Assembly: GCA_015222555.1 (NCBI GenBank) | Contig: JADFVM010000184.1 | Location: forward strand, 1-10,671 | DNA: 10,671 nucleotides | Source of the DNA: Pseudomonadota bacterium | Lineage (GTDB): Bacteria > Desulfobacterota > JADFVX01 | Direction of reading: 5' to 3' | Shown here: piece by piece, positions 1-5,642 of the stretch | Layout of the letters: each line of letters begins with the position of its first letter | How positions within the stretch are numbered: the first letter of the stretch is position 1 | Notes under the pieces: generated by a model | What the model saw: only the letters and a program-made list of their open reading frames with translations | Database searches by the model: none | What the model was told of the DNA's origin: nothing | Position numbers and translations under genes: made by a program

Positions 1-75
1 CAAGCAGCGGGGTATGAGCGCGGAGACAACCTTCTTAATATATCGCGGCAAGCCGCGGGGAATGCACCCGCTAGG
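1..75. repeat. Extragenic palindromic repeat patch (REP-like), cut by window edge
   Basis: Two GC-rich palindromic pieces lie close together. The window opens with CAAGCAGCGGGGT, which reads as the right half of a hairpin whose left half lies outside the window. A complete perfect hairpin follows at 44-57: CGCGGC, loop AA, GCCGCG. Just after it, GCGGG (55-59) can pair with a downstream CCCGC. The CAAG-centred loop resembles extragenic palindromes common in environmental proteobacterial genomes, and the element at 1441-1500 has the same GGCAAGCC core. A short open frame across this patch (14-259) looks like translated repeat rather than a gene. The family assignment rests on memory of similar repeats, not on a search. 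Confidence 0.55.
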
Positions 76-114
76 GATTCAATTTCATCATTTCAGAATG
101 AAAGTTTTCACTGG

Positions 115-142
115 CTGTTTTTTCAAAATAAACTGTTATACT
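115..142 (+). promoter_or_regulatory. Candidate sigma70-type promoter for the DUF302 cluster
   Basis: TATACT at 137-142 is a good -10 match. A weak -35 (CTGTTT, 115-120) lies 16 bp upstream. The predicted start near 149 would give a leader of about 67 nt before the ATG at 216. The -35 is poor, so this is tentative. Confidence 0.3.
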
Positions 143-215
143 CATAGTAGAGAATTAAACAGATGCTCATGCAGTATTTATCAATCTGGCATGAAAATAA
201 TAAGGAGGTTCAACA

Positions 216-605
216 ATGAGCAAATATGGTATCTCGAAAAATGTAGATTACGGTTATGAGGAAGCAGTTGAAAAAACAAGACAGGCTCTGGCGGAGGAAG
301 GCTTCGGTATTCTGACTGAAATAGATGTTAAAGAAACGCTGAAAAAGAAGCTCGACAAGGATTTTAGAAAATATATTATTCTAGGCGCCTGCAATCCTCC
401 CTTTGCCTTTGAGGCGCTTTCCAATGAGCTGGAGATCGGTCTTCTTCTGCCCTGCAACGTCATTGTTTATGAAAATGACGAGGGAGGAACCACGATCTCT
501 GCAATAGATCCTATTGTGGCCATGGGTTTCGTCGTCAATCCATCGGTAGAAGCGGTGGCTACTAATGTAAGGACAAAACTGGATAAAGTAATAAACAGTC
601 TCTGA
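216..605 (+). CDS. DUF302 domain protein
   Basis: This 129-residue cytoplasmic protein matches the DUF302 family over nearly its whole length. Family-like features are the N-terminal helix with a YEEAVEKTRQAL pattern, the GACNPPFAFEAL segment (residues 57-68), the hydrophobic LLLPCNVIVYE strand (about 77-86) and the C-terminal DPI(V)AMG piece (98-104). It has no signal peptide or membrane segment. The start is secure: a near-perfect Shine-Dalgarno (AAGGAGGT, 202-209) lies 6 nt before ATG 216. Cys59 and Cys80 sit in the segments typical of the family, but no catalytic role is established. DUF302 proteins are small, structurally known and of unclear biochemical function; they often occur beside sulfur- or redox-related genes. 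The next gene begins 14 bp downstream, so the two are probably co-transcribed. Confidence 0.88.
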   Translation: MSKYGISKNVDYGYEEAVEKTRQALAEEGFGILTEIDVKETLKKKLDKDFRKYIILGACNPPFAFEALSNELEIGLLLPCNVIVYENDEGGTTISAIDPIVAMGFVVNPSVEAVATNVRTKLDKVINSL

Positions 606-619
606 CAAGCGGAGTTTTA

Positions 620-1177
620 ATGAAGCTTTTTTTGAAAAGTATTCTCTCATTAGCGGTGATTTCATCTGCATCACTATCTTATAGCGATGAGCTTATCGAC
701 GTAAGAAAGATCAAGGCAAAAAAAATCGCCCTGGAATTGACAGAACTTAGAAGTCAGCGTGCAGCAGGCTTTATTAAACCCGATATCGACATAACCTATA
801 ATCTCTTTAAAAGTGTATGCGGGTTTGTAAAGAAAAGGAGCCTGGAACTTGCAAAGAATGAGGGCGTCATCATCAGGCATGCGGCAATAAAGCACAGGAA
901 TCCCGACAATGCAGCGACAAAAGAAGAGTCATCATTCCAACACCTCTTTGAAAGGAATCCTGAGATTAAAGAGATATGGGATGAAACCGAGCGGGATGGT
1001 CGGCGATATAAAAGATATATTTTTCCCATCCATGTTGAAGATGCATGTCTTGCATGTCACGGTGAAAAAGAAGCACGACCTGATTTTATTAAAACAGCCT
1101 ACCCCCGGGACACGGCGTATGGCTTTAAAACCGGCAATATAAGAGGAATCATAGAGATTCTCGTCCCTTTAAATTAA
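620..1177 (+). CDS. Periplasmic DUF3365 (Tll0287-like) c-type haem protein
   Basis: This 185-residue protein has an N-terminal secretion signal: Lys2 and Lys6, a hydrophobic core at about 7-20, and likely cleavage near SYS-DE (22-23). The mature part fits the DUF3365 family, a PAS-like haem-binding fold known from cyanobacterial Tll0287 and from N-terminal sensor regions of bacterial kinases. One covalent haem c motif, CLACH, lies at 143-147, followed by GEKEARPDF, as is usual in the family. The conserved helix holding VRHAAIKHRNPDN-like residues (about 84-97) is also present. It is a free-standing domain with no kinase attached. A redox or gas (NO/CO) sensing or electron-transfer role is inference. 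The start ATG 620 has a GGAG element about 5-8 nt upstream. It lies 14 bp after the DUF302 gene and 22 bp before the small membrane protein, suggesting one transcript. Confidence 0.88.
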   Translation: MKLFLKSILSLAVISSASLSYSDELIDVRKIKAKKIALELTELRSQRAAGFIKPDIDITYNLFKSVCGFVKKRSLELAKNEGVIIRHAAIKHRNPDNAATKEESSFQHLFERNPEIKEIWDETERDGRRYKRYIFPIHVEDACLACHGEKEARPDFIKTAYPRDTAYGFKTGNIRGIIEILVPLN

Positions 1178-1187
1178 TTGTAATTAC

Positions 1188-1193
1188 AAGGAG
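1188..1193 (+). promoter_or_regulatory. Ribosome binding site deciding the 1200 start
   Basis: AAGGAG at 1188-1193 lies 6 nt before ATG 1200 and directly abuts the alternative TTG at 1194. The spacing therefore supports ATG 1200 as the start. Confidence 0.75.
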
Positions 1194-1199
1194 TTGATA

Positions 1200-1403
1200 A
1201 TGCCTGTTGAGAGATTACTGCGAATTATTGCAGGCACATTTGTTCTTTTGAGTCTGGCGCTGTCACAATTGCACTCCCCCCAGTGGCTGTTCTTTACAGG
1301 CTTTGTTGGCCTGAATCTTTTTCAGTCAGGTTTTTCCAACTGGTGTCCCATGATGACCTTTCTCAAGAAGCTGGGGATTAAACAATGCAGGGTTGTTGAT
1401 TAA
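1200..1403 (+). CDS. YgaP-like transmembrane domain protein (DUF2892)
   Basis: This 67-residue protein consists almost entirely of a DUF2892/YgaP membrane hairpin. A short amphipathic start (VERLLRIIAG, 3-12) leads into two hydrophobic segments (about 9-24 and 28-42), then the characteristic tail with NWCPM (48-51), KKLGIK and Cys63. In the family this domain occurs alone or fused to rhodanese domains, as in E. coli YgaP; here no rhodanese is attached. The two tail cysteines match family positions where short stand-alone members end in a C-P...C pattern. It lies 22 bp downstream of the haem protein on the same strand and is probably the last gene of that transcript. A membrane-associated sulfur/redox role is inferred from family and context only. 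Confidence 0.85.
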   Translation: MPVERLLRIIAGTFVLLSLALSQLHSPQWLFFTGFVGLNLFQSGFSNWCPMMTFLKKLGIKQCRVVD

Positions 1404-1440
1404 TTGTCGCAGTTTGTAGCAATTTAAAAGACATACAATA

Positions 1441-1506
1441 AACATCCCCGGGGCAAGCCCTCTCGCTTAGGCTCGCCTTTCGCACAGCGAAAGCGGGGTT
1501 ATTTTT
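1441..1506. repeat. GC-rich multi-hairpin repeat between convergent genes, possible terminator
   Basis: The element contains CCCC (1446-1449) that can pair with GGGG (1495-1498). This encloses two hairpins: GGGC-AA-GCCC at 1451-1460 and a perfect 7-bp stem CTTTCGC-ACA-GCGAAAG at 1477-1493. On the plus strand it ends in GGGGTTATTTTT, so it could terminate the DUF302 cluster. It lies between the convergent genes ending at 1403 and 1578 and may act in both directions. The GGCAAGCC-type core is shared with the repeat at the window start, so it is best read as a repeat-family member that may double as a terminator. Confidence 0.55.
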
Positions 1507-1577
1507 GATACCTAAAAACACAAAAGCATTTACGCAGTGATTTAACCAAAACAGGTCACAAAAGGTGTGGAAATATC

Positions 1578-3089
1578 TTATTTGTCTTCGTCGTCTTTAT
1601 TCAAAAAAGGTAGAAAGAGGATAACAGTCGTTCCCTTGCCCTTCTCACTTGCTATTTTTATATGACCACCATGAAGGGCTAAAAAGTGCTTAACAATCGC
1701 CATACCGAGACCTGTCCCACCCCGCTTGGCAGTGTAAAAAGGAAGGAAAATATTATCCAGTTCCTCTTCTGTCATTCCGCATCCTGTATCTGAGATGGAA
1801 ATATTAAGAAAGCCATTCTCCGCTTTCGCGGATAGGGTCAGAAGTCCTTCCTCATCCATGGAATGGATTGCATTATTTATCACATTTAGAAATACCTGGC
1901 GTATTTTCAGCGTATCAAGGTTCATGGAGGGCAAATGTTCCGGCAGATGAGTTTCTACCTTGACATTCTTATCTGATAGCTTTTGTTTAATTTCATAGAT
2001 AACATTATTAATTACATTTATCGGTTCAACGGACTGTAGATTAAGGTTATCACTTCTGCTATAGTCAAGAAGGTCTGTGGCTAAAGTAAAAAGTGTCTCC
2101 AATCCTCTTCCAAGATTTTCCAGCGCTTCCCTGTCTTCTCCTTTTACATCATTGGACTCATTCAGGAACTCATAGGCCAAGCCCAATGCATTCAATGGGC
2201 CTCTGATCTCATGTGCAAGATAGGCCGACATCTCACCCATGGCGGCCAGTTTTTTCTTCTGCTTTAACTCTTCATTCATCCTTCTATGTTCCGTAATATC
2301 CCTAATCACTTCAATGACGGACTCAGTACCATCCAGATTCCTGAGCGGTATGGCTGTCACCCTGAATATTTTGCTATTCGAAGTTTCCTCCCTCGTCTTG
2401 ACACGCCATTCTTTTATTGCCAGCTTAGATATGCAGTTTTCGCAAGGGTCCTCTCTATCCCAGAACATAAAGCAGTCTTTACCCGCATTACTTCCTAATT
2501 CATCTCTTACTTTCTTGCTTTCATATTGTATAATTTCCTTAACAGGATCCACAACACGTATATAGTCATCAAGGGATCCGAGAATCAAATCTTTATAATT
2601 GTTGAGGTAATTAATTTCTTTGGTCCTTTCCATCACCATGGCTTCAAGTCTCTCTGTATAGGCTTGCAGTTCCTCCTCCAGCTTACCCTTCTCAATTTTA
2701 TTCATATGAGCTTCCAAAGCATGATGAATTGTCTTGTTAAGCAGACTTTGGCTTATCTCATCTTTGACAATGTAGTCATAGGCGCCAAGCTTCATGGCCT
2801 GTACAGCACTATTCTCATCGCCCTGCCCTGTAATTACTATTGAAGGGAGATTATCCTCGTGGGAAAGGATATGTTGTAAGAGTTCAAGGCCGCTTATGGC
2901 GGGAAGGTTTAAATCGAGGAGACAAAGATCATAACGGTTTGCTTTCATCCGTTGAATTGCCTCCTCGCCGCTTCGGACAGAAGTGACTTCTACAGGTTCT
3001 TCATAACTTTGAAGATGCCTCATTAATATGAGGATATCATCCTCATTATCGTCGATAATTAATATGTGAATACCCTTGTCTTTATTCAT
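1578..3089 (-). CDS. REC-PAS-histidine kinase hybrid
   Basis: This 503-residue soluble protein carries an N-terminal receiver domain, residues 6-120: acidic pair D13/D14, phospho-acceptor D59 in LLDLNLP, T87 and K109. A coiled coil follows at about 130-165, then a PAS-like region at about 165-268. HisKA has an H-box at LAHEIRGPLN (His293). The ATPase domain has an N-box around N402/N405/N406, a G1 box DTGCGM (434-439), an F-box FLPF (448-451) and a G2 box GGTGLGM (457-463). No membrane segment is seen. The PAS region holds Cys206, Cys216 and Cys219 (C-x9-C-x2-C), unusual and possibly metal- or redox-binding. All kinase and receiver catalytic residues are present. There is no DNA-binding domain. 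The start at 3089 follows a GGAG-type site. The gene lies downstream of the response regulator and is separated from it by a 174-bp gap holding a palindromic repeat. Its likely role is to receive a phosphate or a partner on REC and tune the C-terminal kinase; the target is unknown. Confidence 0.9.
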   Translation of the reverse strand: MNKDKGIHILIIDDNEDDILILMRHLQSYEEPVEVTSVRSGEEAIQRMKANRYDLCLLDLNLPAISGLELLQHILSHEDNLPSIVITGQGDENSAVQAMKLGAYDYIVKDEISQSLLNKTIHHALEAHMNKIEKGKLEEELQAYTERLEAMVMERTKEINYLNNYKDLILGSLDDYIRVVDPVKEIIQYESKKVRDELGSNAGKDCFMFWDREDPCENCISKLAIKEWRVKTREETSNSKIFRVTAIPLRNLDGTESVIEVIRDITEHRRMNEELKQKKKLAAMGEMSAYLAHEIRGPLNALGLAYEFLNESNDVKGEDREALENLGRGLETLFTLATDLLDYSRSDNLNLQSVEPINVINNVIYEIKQKLSDKNVKVETHLPEHLPSMNLDTLKIRQVFLNVINNAIHSMDEEGLLTLSAKAENGFLNISISDTGCGMTEEELDNIFLPFYTAKRGGTGLGMAIVKHFLALHGGHIKIASEKGKGTTVILFLPFLNKDDEDK

Positions 3090-3099
3090 CCTACTCCAA

Positions 3100-3251
3100 C
3101 CCGGATAAACGGACTATTTTCAGTACCCCTTTGAGGGGTGTAAGTGCCTTCACGAAATCAAGTCGACCTAGCTTGTCTTCTGAGGGCGATTGTGCGAAGC
3201 TAAATAATTTTCTGCCAGCAAAGCGCAGAAAATTATTTCTAAGTTACTAAA
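3100..3251 (-). repeat. Dispersed palindromic repeat, long copy
   Basis: This 152-bp element aligns with the reverse complement of 7421-7526. Shared features are the GGACTATTTTCAGTACCCC block; a 6-bp hairpin ACCCCT-TTG-AGGGGT (3125-3139); a 14-bp perfect stem AAATAATTTTCTGC / GCAGAAAATTATTT (3202-3215 and 3225-3238) with a 9-nt loop; and the terminal AAG(T/G)TACTAAA. This copy has an extra 47-nt block at 3155-3201, which begins with AAAT and is followed by another AAAT. The outer stem seen in the short copy is degraded here. It fills most of the 174-bp gap between the response regulator and the REC-PAS-kinase, so it would be transcribed in the leader of the latter. Confidence 0.85.
3155..3201. 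other. 47-nt block present only in the long repeat copy
   Basis: Aligning the two repeat copies leaves 3155-3201 unmatched. The block is bounded by an AAAT duplication (3155-3158 and 3202-3205), as expected of either a small insertion with target duplication or a deletion between short direct repeats in the other copy. Inside it, AGCTT and AAGCT form a weak inverted pair. Confidence 0.6.
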
Positions 3252-3263
3252 AAGAATAGACAT

Positions 3264-3695
3264 CTATTTTGGTCCCTCATTGGTATGGAGCCAGTAATTT
3301 TCAATATTTTTTGCTGTCTCCATAAATTTATCGAACTCCACAGGCTTGATAATGTAGCTGTTTACACCAAGATCATAGCTCTCGACGATATCTTCATCCC
3401 TTTTTGAAACAGTAAGCATTACAACGGGGATTTCCCTCAAATCATCGTCTTTTTTAATCTTTCTGAGTACATCTATTCCATTCACCTTTGGCAGGTTGAT
3501 ATCCAGAAGGATGAGCCCCGGCCGGGGAACCTCGGCATATTCACCTTGCCCATAAAGATAGTCAAGGGCCTCCTGCCCATCTCTCACAATATGAAGCCGG
3601 TTTAGGAGATTCCCCTTTGCAAAGGCCCTTTTTGTTATTTCAACATCGTCGGGATTATCCTCTACCAAAAGGACTTCAATTGTTTTTTGCCTCAT
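3264..3695 (-). CDS. Rcp1-like single-domain response regulator
   Basis: This 143-residue protein is a single receiver domain with no output domain. The motifs are LLVEDNPDDVEI (9-20, acid pocket E12/D13/D16), phospho-acceptor D65 in LLDINLP, T95 in VMLTVS and K117 in IIKPVEF. The DNPDDVEI opening, the long loop after helix 2 (YLYGQGEY) and the SYIIKPVEFDKF end are typical of the Rcp1/phytochrome-response-regulator branch, whose members usually receive phosphate from an adjacent kinase of the SHDLKEPLR type. Exactly such a kinase lies 21 bp upstream on the same strand, so the two form a cognate pair in one operon. The start at 3695 has a GAGG site at a slightly long spacing (11 nt). Output is presumably by protein interaction or by phosphorelay, for example to the REC-PAS-kinase downstream; that link is inference. 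Confidence 0.92.
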   Translation of the reverse strand: MRQKTIEVLLVEDNPDDVEITKRAFAKGNLLNRLHIVRDGQEALDYLYGQGEYAEVPRPGLILLDINLPKVNGIDVLRKIKKDDDLREIPVVMLTVSKRDEDIVESYDLGVNSYIIKPVEFDKFMETAKNIENYWLHTNEGPK

Positions 3696-3716
3696 AATAA
3701 AATATACCTCATCTAT

Positions 3717-5132
3717 TTAATTATTACTTCTCTTTGGTATGGTAAAAAAGAATGTGCTTCCCTCCCCGACTAGCGATTCAACCCAGATCCTGCCTCCATG
3801 TTCTTCGACAACCTTCTTAACGATAGTCAGGCCGGCGCCACTCCCCTTATAATCCTCTTTCAGGTTTAACCGTTGGAAAATCTCAAATATTTTATCAAAA
3901 TACCTTTTATCGATACCAATCCCGTTGTCGCTGATGAAAAAGAGGTCTTCTCCCGATCTCTTCTCATAGCCGATTTCGACAACAGGCGGTGATTTATCTA
4001 TGAATTTTATGGCATTGCTGATGAGATTTGCAAATAATTCCTGCATTTTTATTTTGTCGCAATAAATCACAGGAAGATCTTCTGCAACATTAATGACAAC
4101 TTTCTTTTCATCAATAAAATGCTTAGAACGGTTAAGCACTTCTTCTACTAACACCTTTGCATCGACTTCTTCAAAAGGATTCTTTGTCCTTCCTATTCTG
4201 GATAAAGTTAAAAGATCATCAATAAGTTCCCTCATTCTACTGCATGATTTAATGATTCGCTTCAGATAATCACGGCCTTTATCGTCAAGTTTTTCTTCAT
4301 AATCTTCCCTTATAAACTGGCTGAAAGCCGAGATCCCCCTGAGCGGCTCTTTAAGATCGTGTGACACGGTATAGACAAAATCCTCAAGCTCCTTATTCGT
4401 TTTTTCAAGTTCATTTCTGGACTCATTCAAACTATTTGTCATGTCATTAAACGATGCTGCTAGCAGGGAAAATTCATTTTTACCCCTTTCTTCCATCTGA
4501 AGATGAAGATCACCCTCTGCAACCTTGTGCATGCCATTAAGCAGTTTGTTCATGGGCCTTACAATTGCCCTCATTATATCGATGGCTATGAGGATGCCCA
4601 GAAGGAGAGCGATCCAGAGAGCGATTTTTTTTGCCTGCCTGAATTGCTCCACATTTGAAGTTGAGACCTCATCGAGACGAAAGGTAAGATGATTCATCTC
4701 CTCAATGAGGGGAAAAACCAATTCTCTTATAAGCATTATTGATCTAGCATCCTTTTTATCAATTATTTCACCCAGATTAATTTTGTATACTGTCCAAAGA
4801 GTTCTGGCTTCTCCAATATATGCATTGGCTTCCATGTCGTTAACGCCGACAAGCTCGAGTTTTTCCGATCCCTGTTGAAGTCCATCAAGAATTTCTTCAT
4901 ATTTTGTTATCTCTTTAGTTATTTCTTTTTTATATGCTTCATCCCGCGTTTCAATGTATACAGAAGCTAGATATGCCAGTTTAGCCGTTCTCATTCGCTG
5001 GCTTCCTGCATAGTTAATCATCTTTGCATCACCGATGAGGCTGTTTATGACAATTTTGTCATAAAGTTCTGAACCGATGAGAAATAAAATGAGGAGGACA
5101 AAGCTCCCTACAATTCTAAATCGAATGGACAT
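3717..5132 (-). CDS. Membrane histidine kinase with P-box-like (PilJ/NarX-type) periplasmic sensor, HAMP
   Basis: This 471-residue protein has TM1 at about 8-22, a periplasmic helical domain at about 25-165, TM2 at about 168-188 and HAMP at about 190-242. HisKA carries H258 in VSHDLKEPLRG. In the ATPase domain the N-box has N369 and N373 (LFANLISNAIKF), the G1 box is DNGIGI (402-407) and the G2 box is GSGAGLTIV (430-438). The N-terminal periplasmic segment MINYAGSQRMRTAKLAYLA (38-56) resembles the P-box of nitrate/nitrite sensors NarX/NarQ and of PilJ-type domains (AG-x-x-RM pattern), so the ligand may be a small anion, although ligand binding is inference. The kinase core is of the phytochrome-like SHDLKEPLR type that partners Rcp1-like regulators. 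The next gene, an Rcp1-like receiver, begins 21 bp after the stop. The start site (5132) has only a weak GGAT ribosome site. A candidate promoter lies at 5321-5349. Confidence 0.9.
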   Translation of the reverse strand: MSIRFRIVGSFVLLILFLIGSELYDKIVINSLIGDAKMINYAGSQRMRTAKLAYLASVYIETRDEAYKKEITKEITKYEEILDGLQQGSEKLELVGVNDMEANAYIGEARTLWTVYKINLGEIIDKKDARSIMLIRELVFPLIEEMNHLTFRLDEVSTSNVEQFRQAKKIALWIALLLGILIAIDIMRAIVRPMNKLLNGMHKVAEGDLHLQMEERGKNEFSLLAASFNDMTNSLNESRNELEKTNKELEDFVYTVSHDLKEPLRGISAFSQFIREDYEEKLDDKGRDYLKRIIKSCSRMRELIDDLLTLSRIGRTKNPFEEVDAKVLVEEVLNRSKHFIDEKKVVINVAEDLPVIYCDKIKMQELFANLISNAIKFIDKSPPVVEIGYEKRSGEDLFFISDNGIGIDKRYFDKIFEIFQRLNLKEDYKGSGAGLTIVKKVVEEHGGRIWVESLVGEGSTFFFTIPKRSNN

Positions 5133-5283
5133 AAAGGGGATCCACTACAGTTTTATTAGATAATTTCAGATAATAATTAGCATATCATTTCTCAGCTAAA
5201 CAATTTCATAAAAAATGCTGCCTCCATTCAAAGGGACAATAAATTTTAGCACCTTAATGTAATACAGCCTCGAACCTACCATT

Positions 5284-5298
5284 CCAAAACTGTTTTGG
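5284..5298. promoter_or_regulatory. Perfect 15-bp palindrome, candidate operator
   Basis: CCAAAAC-T-GTTTTGG is a perfect inverted repeat with 7-bp arms and a 1-nt centre. It lies just downstream of the expected start of the minus-strand promoter candidate (about +16 to +30) and overlaps the -35 of a plus-strand candidate. That placement suits a repressor or dual regulator. No family of regulator can be named from the sequence. Confidence 0.45.
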
Positions 5299-5325
5299 AC
5301 TTTTTCTTACTTAGTAGTCTATAAT
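5295..5325 (+). promoter_or_regulatory. Weak plus-strand promoter candidate
   Basis: TTGGAC (5295-5300) and a perfect TATAAT (5320-5325) are 19 bp apart, longer than optimal. It would transcribe into the MITE-like element at 5403-5568 and overlaps the opposing promoter and the palindrome. Confidence 0.3.
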
Positions 5326-5349
5326 ATATATTTTGCCATAAAAATCCAA
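5321..5349 (-). promoter_or_regulatory. Candidate promoter for the signalling operon
   Basis: Read on the minus strand, TTGGAT (5349-5344) and TATTAT (5326-5321) are separated by 17 bp, a good sigma70-type arrangement. Transcription would begin near 5314 and leave a leader of about 180 nt before the kinase start at 5132. Confidence 0.45.
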
Positions 5350-5402
5350 TATCTAGTATATTTTGTGTAATAACTTGAAGTTAAAGAACACAAATTCAAA
5401 AA

Positions 5403-5568
5403 TTAAGGGTGTCTTAAAAAATTTGATCAAGCCGATAATGGCAAGGCGAAAATGGGCGAAAAAGAAGAGTTTACATGAGTAAATGAGCATTTCCTTGTGC
5501 ACTTGGGGTATGAGCCTGTTTTCAACGTCGCCAGCGCGACTTCAGCCTATTTTTAGAGCTGCCCTTAA
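5403..5568. mobile_element. MITE-like element with imperfect terminal inverted repeats
   Basis: The 166-bp element is bounded by TTAAGGG (5403-5409) and CCCTTAA (5562-5568). The inverted similarity continues imperfectly to about 18-19 bp (TTAAGGGTGTCTTAAAAA against TTAAGGGCAGCTCTAAAAA on the reverse strand). Inside are small hairpins TTTAC-ATGA-GTAAA (5470-5483) and GTCGC-CAGC-GCGAC (5527-5540). It encodes no protein and shows no clear target-site duplication. It is more GC-rich than the flanking AT-rich DNA, which supports an inserted unit. It may instead be a structured extragenic repeat. Confidence 0.55.
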
Positions 5569-5571
5569 GAA

Positions 5572-5599
5572 TTGCTTTTTCTTATCTTTGATATAAAAT
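5572..5599 (+). promoter_or_regulatory. Candidate promoter for the 138-residue gene
   Basis: TTGCTT (5572-5577) and TAAAAT (5594-5599) are 16 bp apart, giving a leader of about 38 nt before ATG 5643. It lies immediately downstream of the MITE-like element. The -35 is weak. Confidence 0.3.
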
Positions 5600-5642
5600 G
5601 ATACATTAAGCAACTGAATGCAAGTTTATATCTTTCAATGCC

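Larger units (their letters stand above)
5133..5642. other. 510-bp divergent intergenic region
   Basis: This AT-rich region separates the minus-strand signalling operon from plus-strand genes. It holds a possible pair of overlapping opposed promoters around 5295-5349, a perfect 15-bp palindrome at 5284-5298, a MITE-like element at 5403-5568 and a weak promoter candidate at 5572-5599. The stretch 5133-5280 shows only AT-rich sequence with a short direct repeat AGATAAT near 5158-5175. No convincing coding sequence was seen in it. Confidence 0.7.

Noticed and set aside
14..259. 81-codon open frame on the plus strand ahead of the DUF302 gene
   Set aside because: It runs through the palindromic repeat patch, overlaps the secure DUF302 start, has no ribosome site and reads like translated repeat.
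2239..2843. Several plus-strand open frames of 70-108 codons opposite the REC-PAS-kinase
   Set aside because: They are antisense to a gene with complete domain motifs and show no recognisable protein features.
5240..5252. Shared TTTATTGTCCCT-like 12-mer (reverse strand here) with 10531-10545
   Set aside because: The match does not extend beyond about a dozen bases and has no paired structure, so chance in AT-rich DNA is likely.
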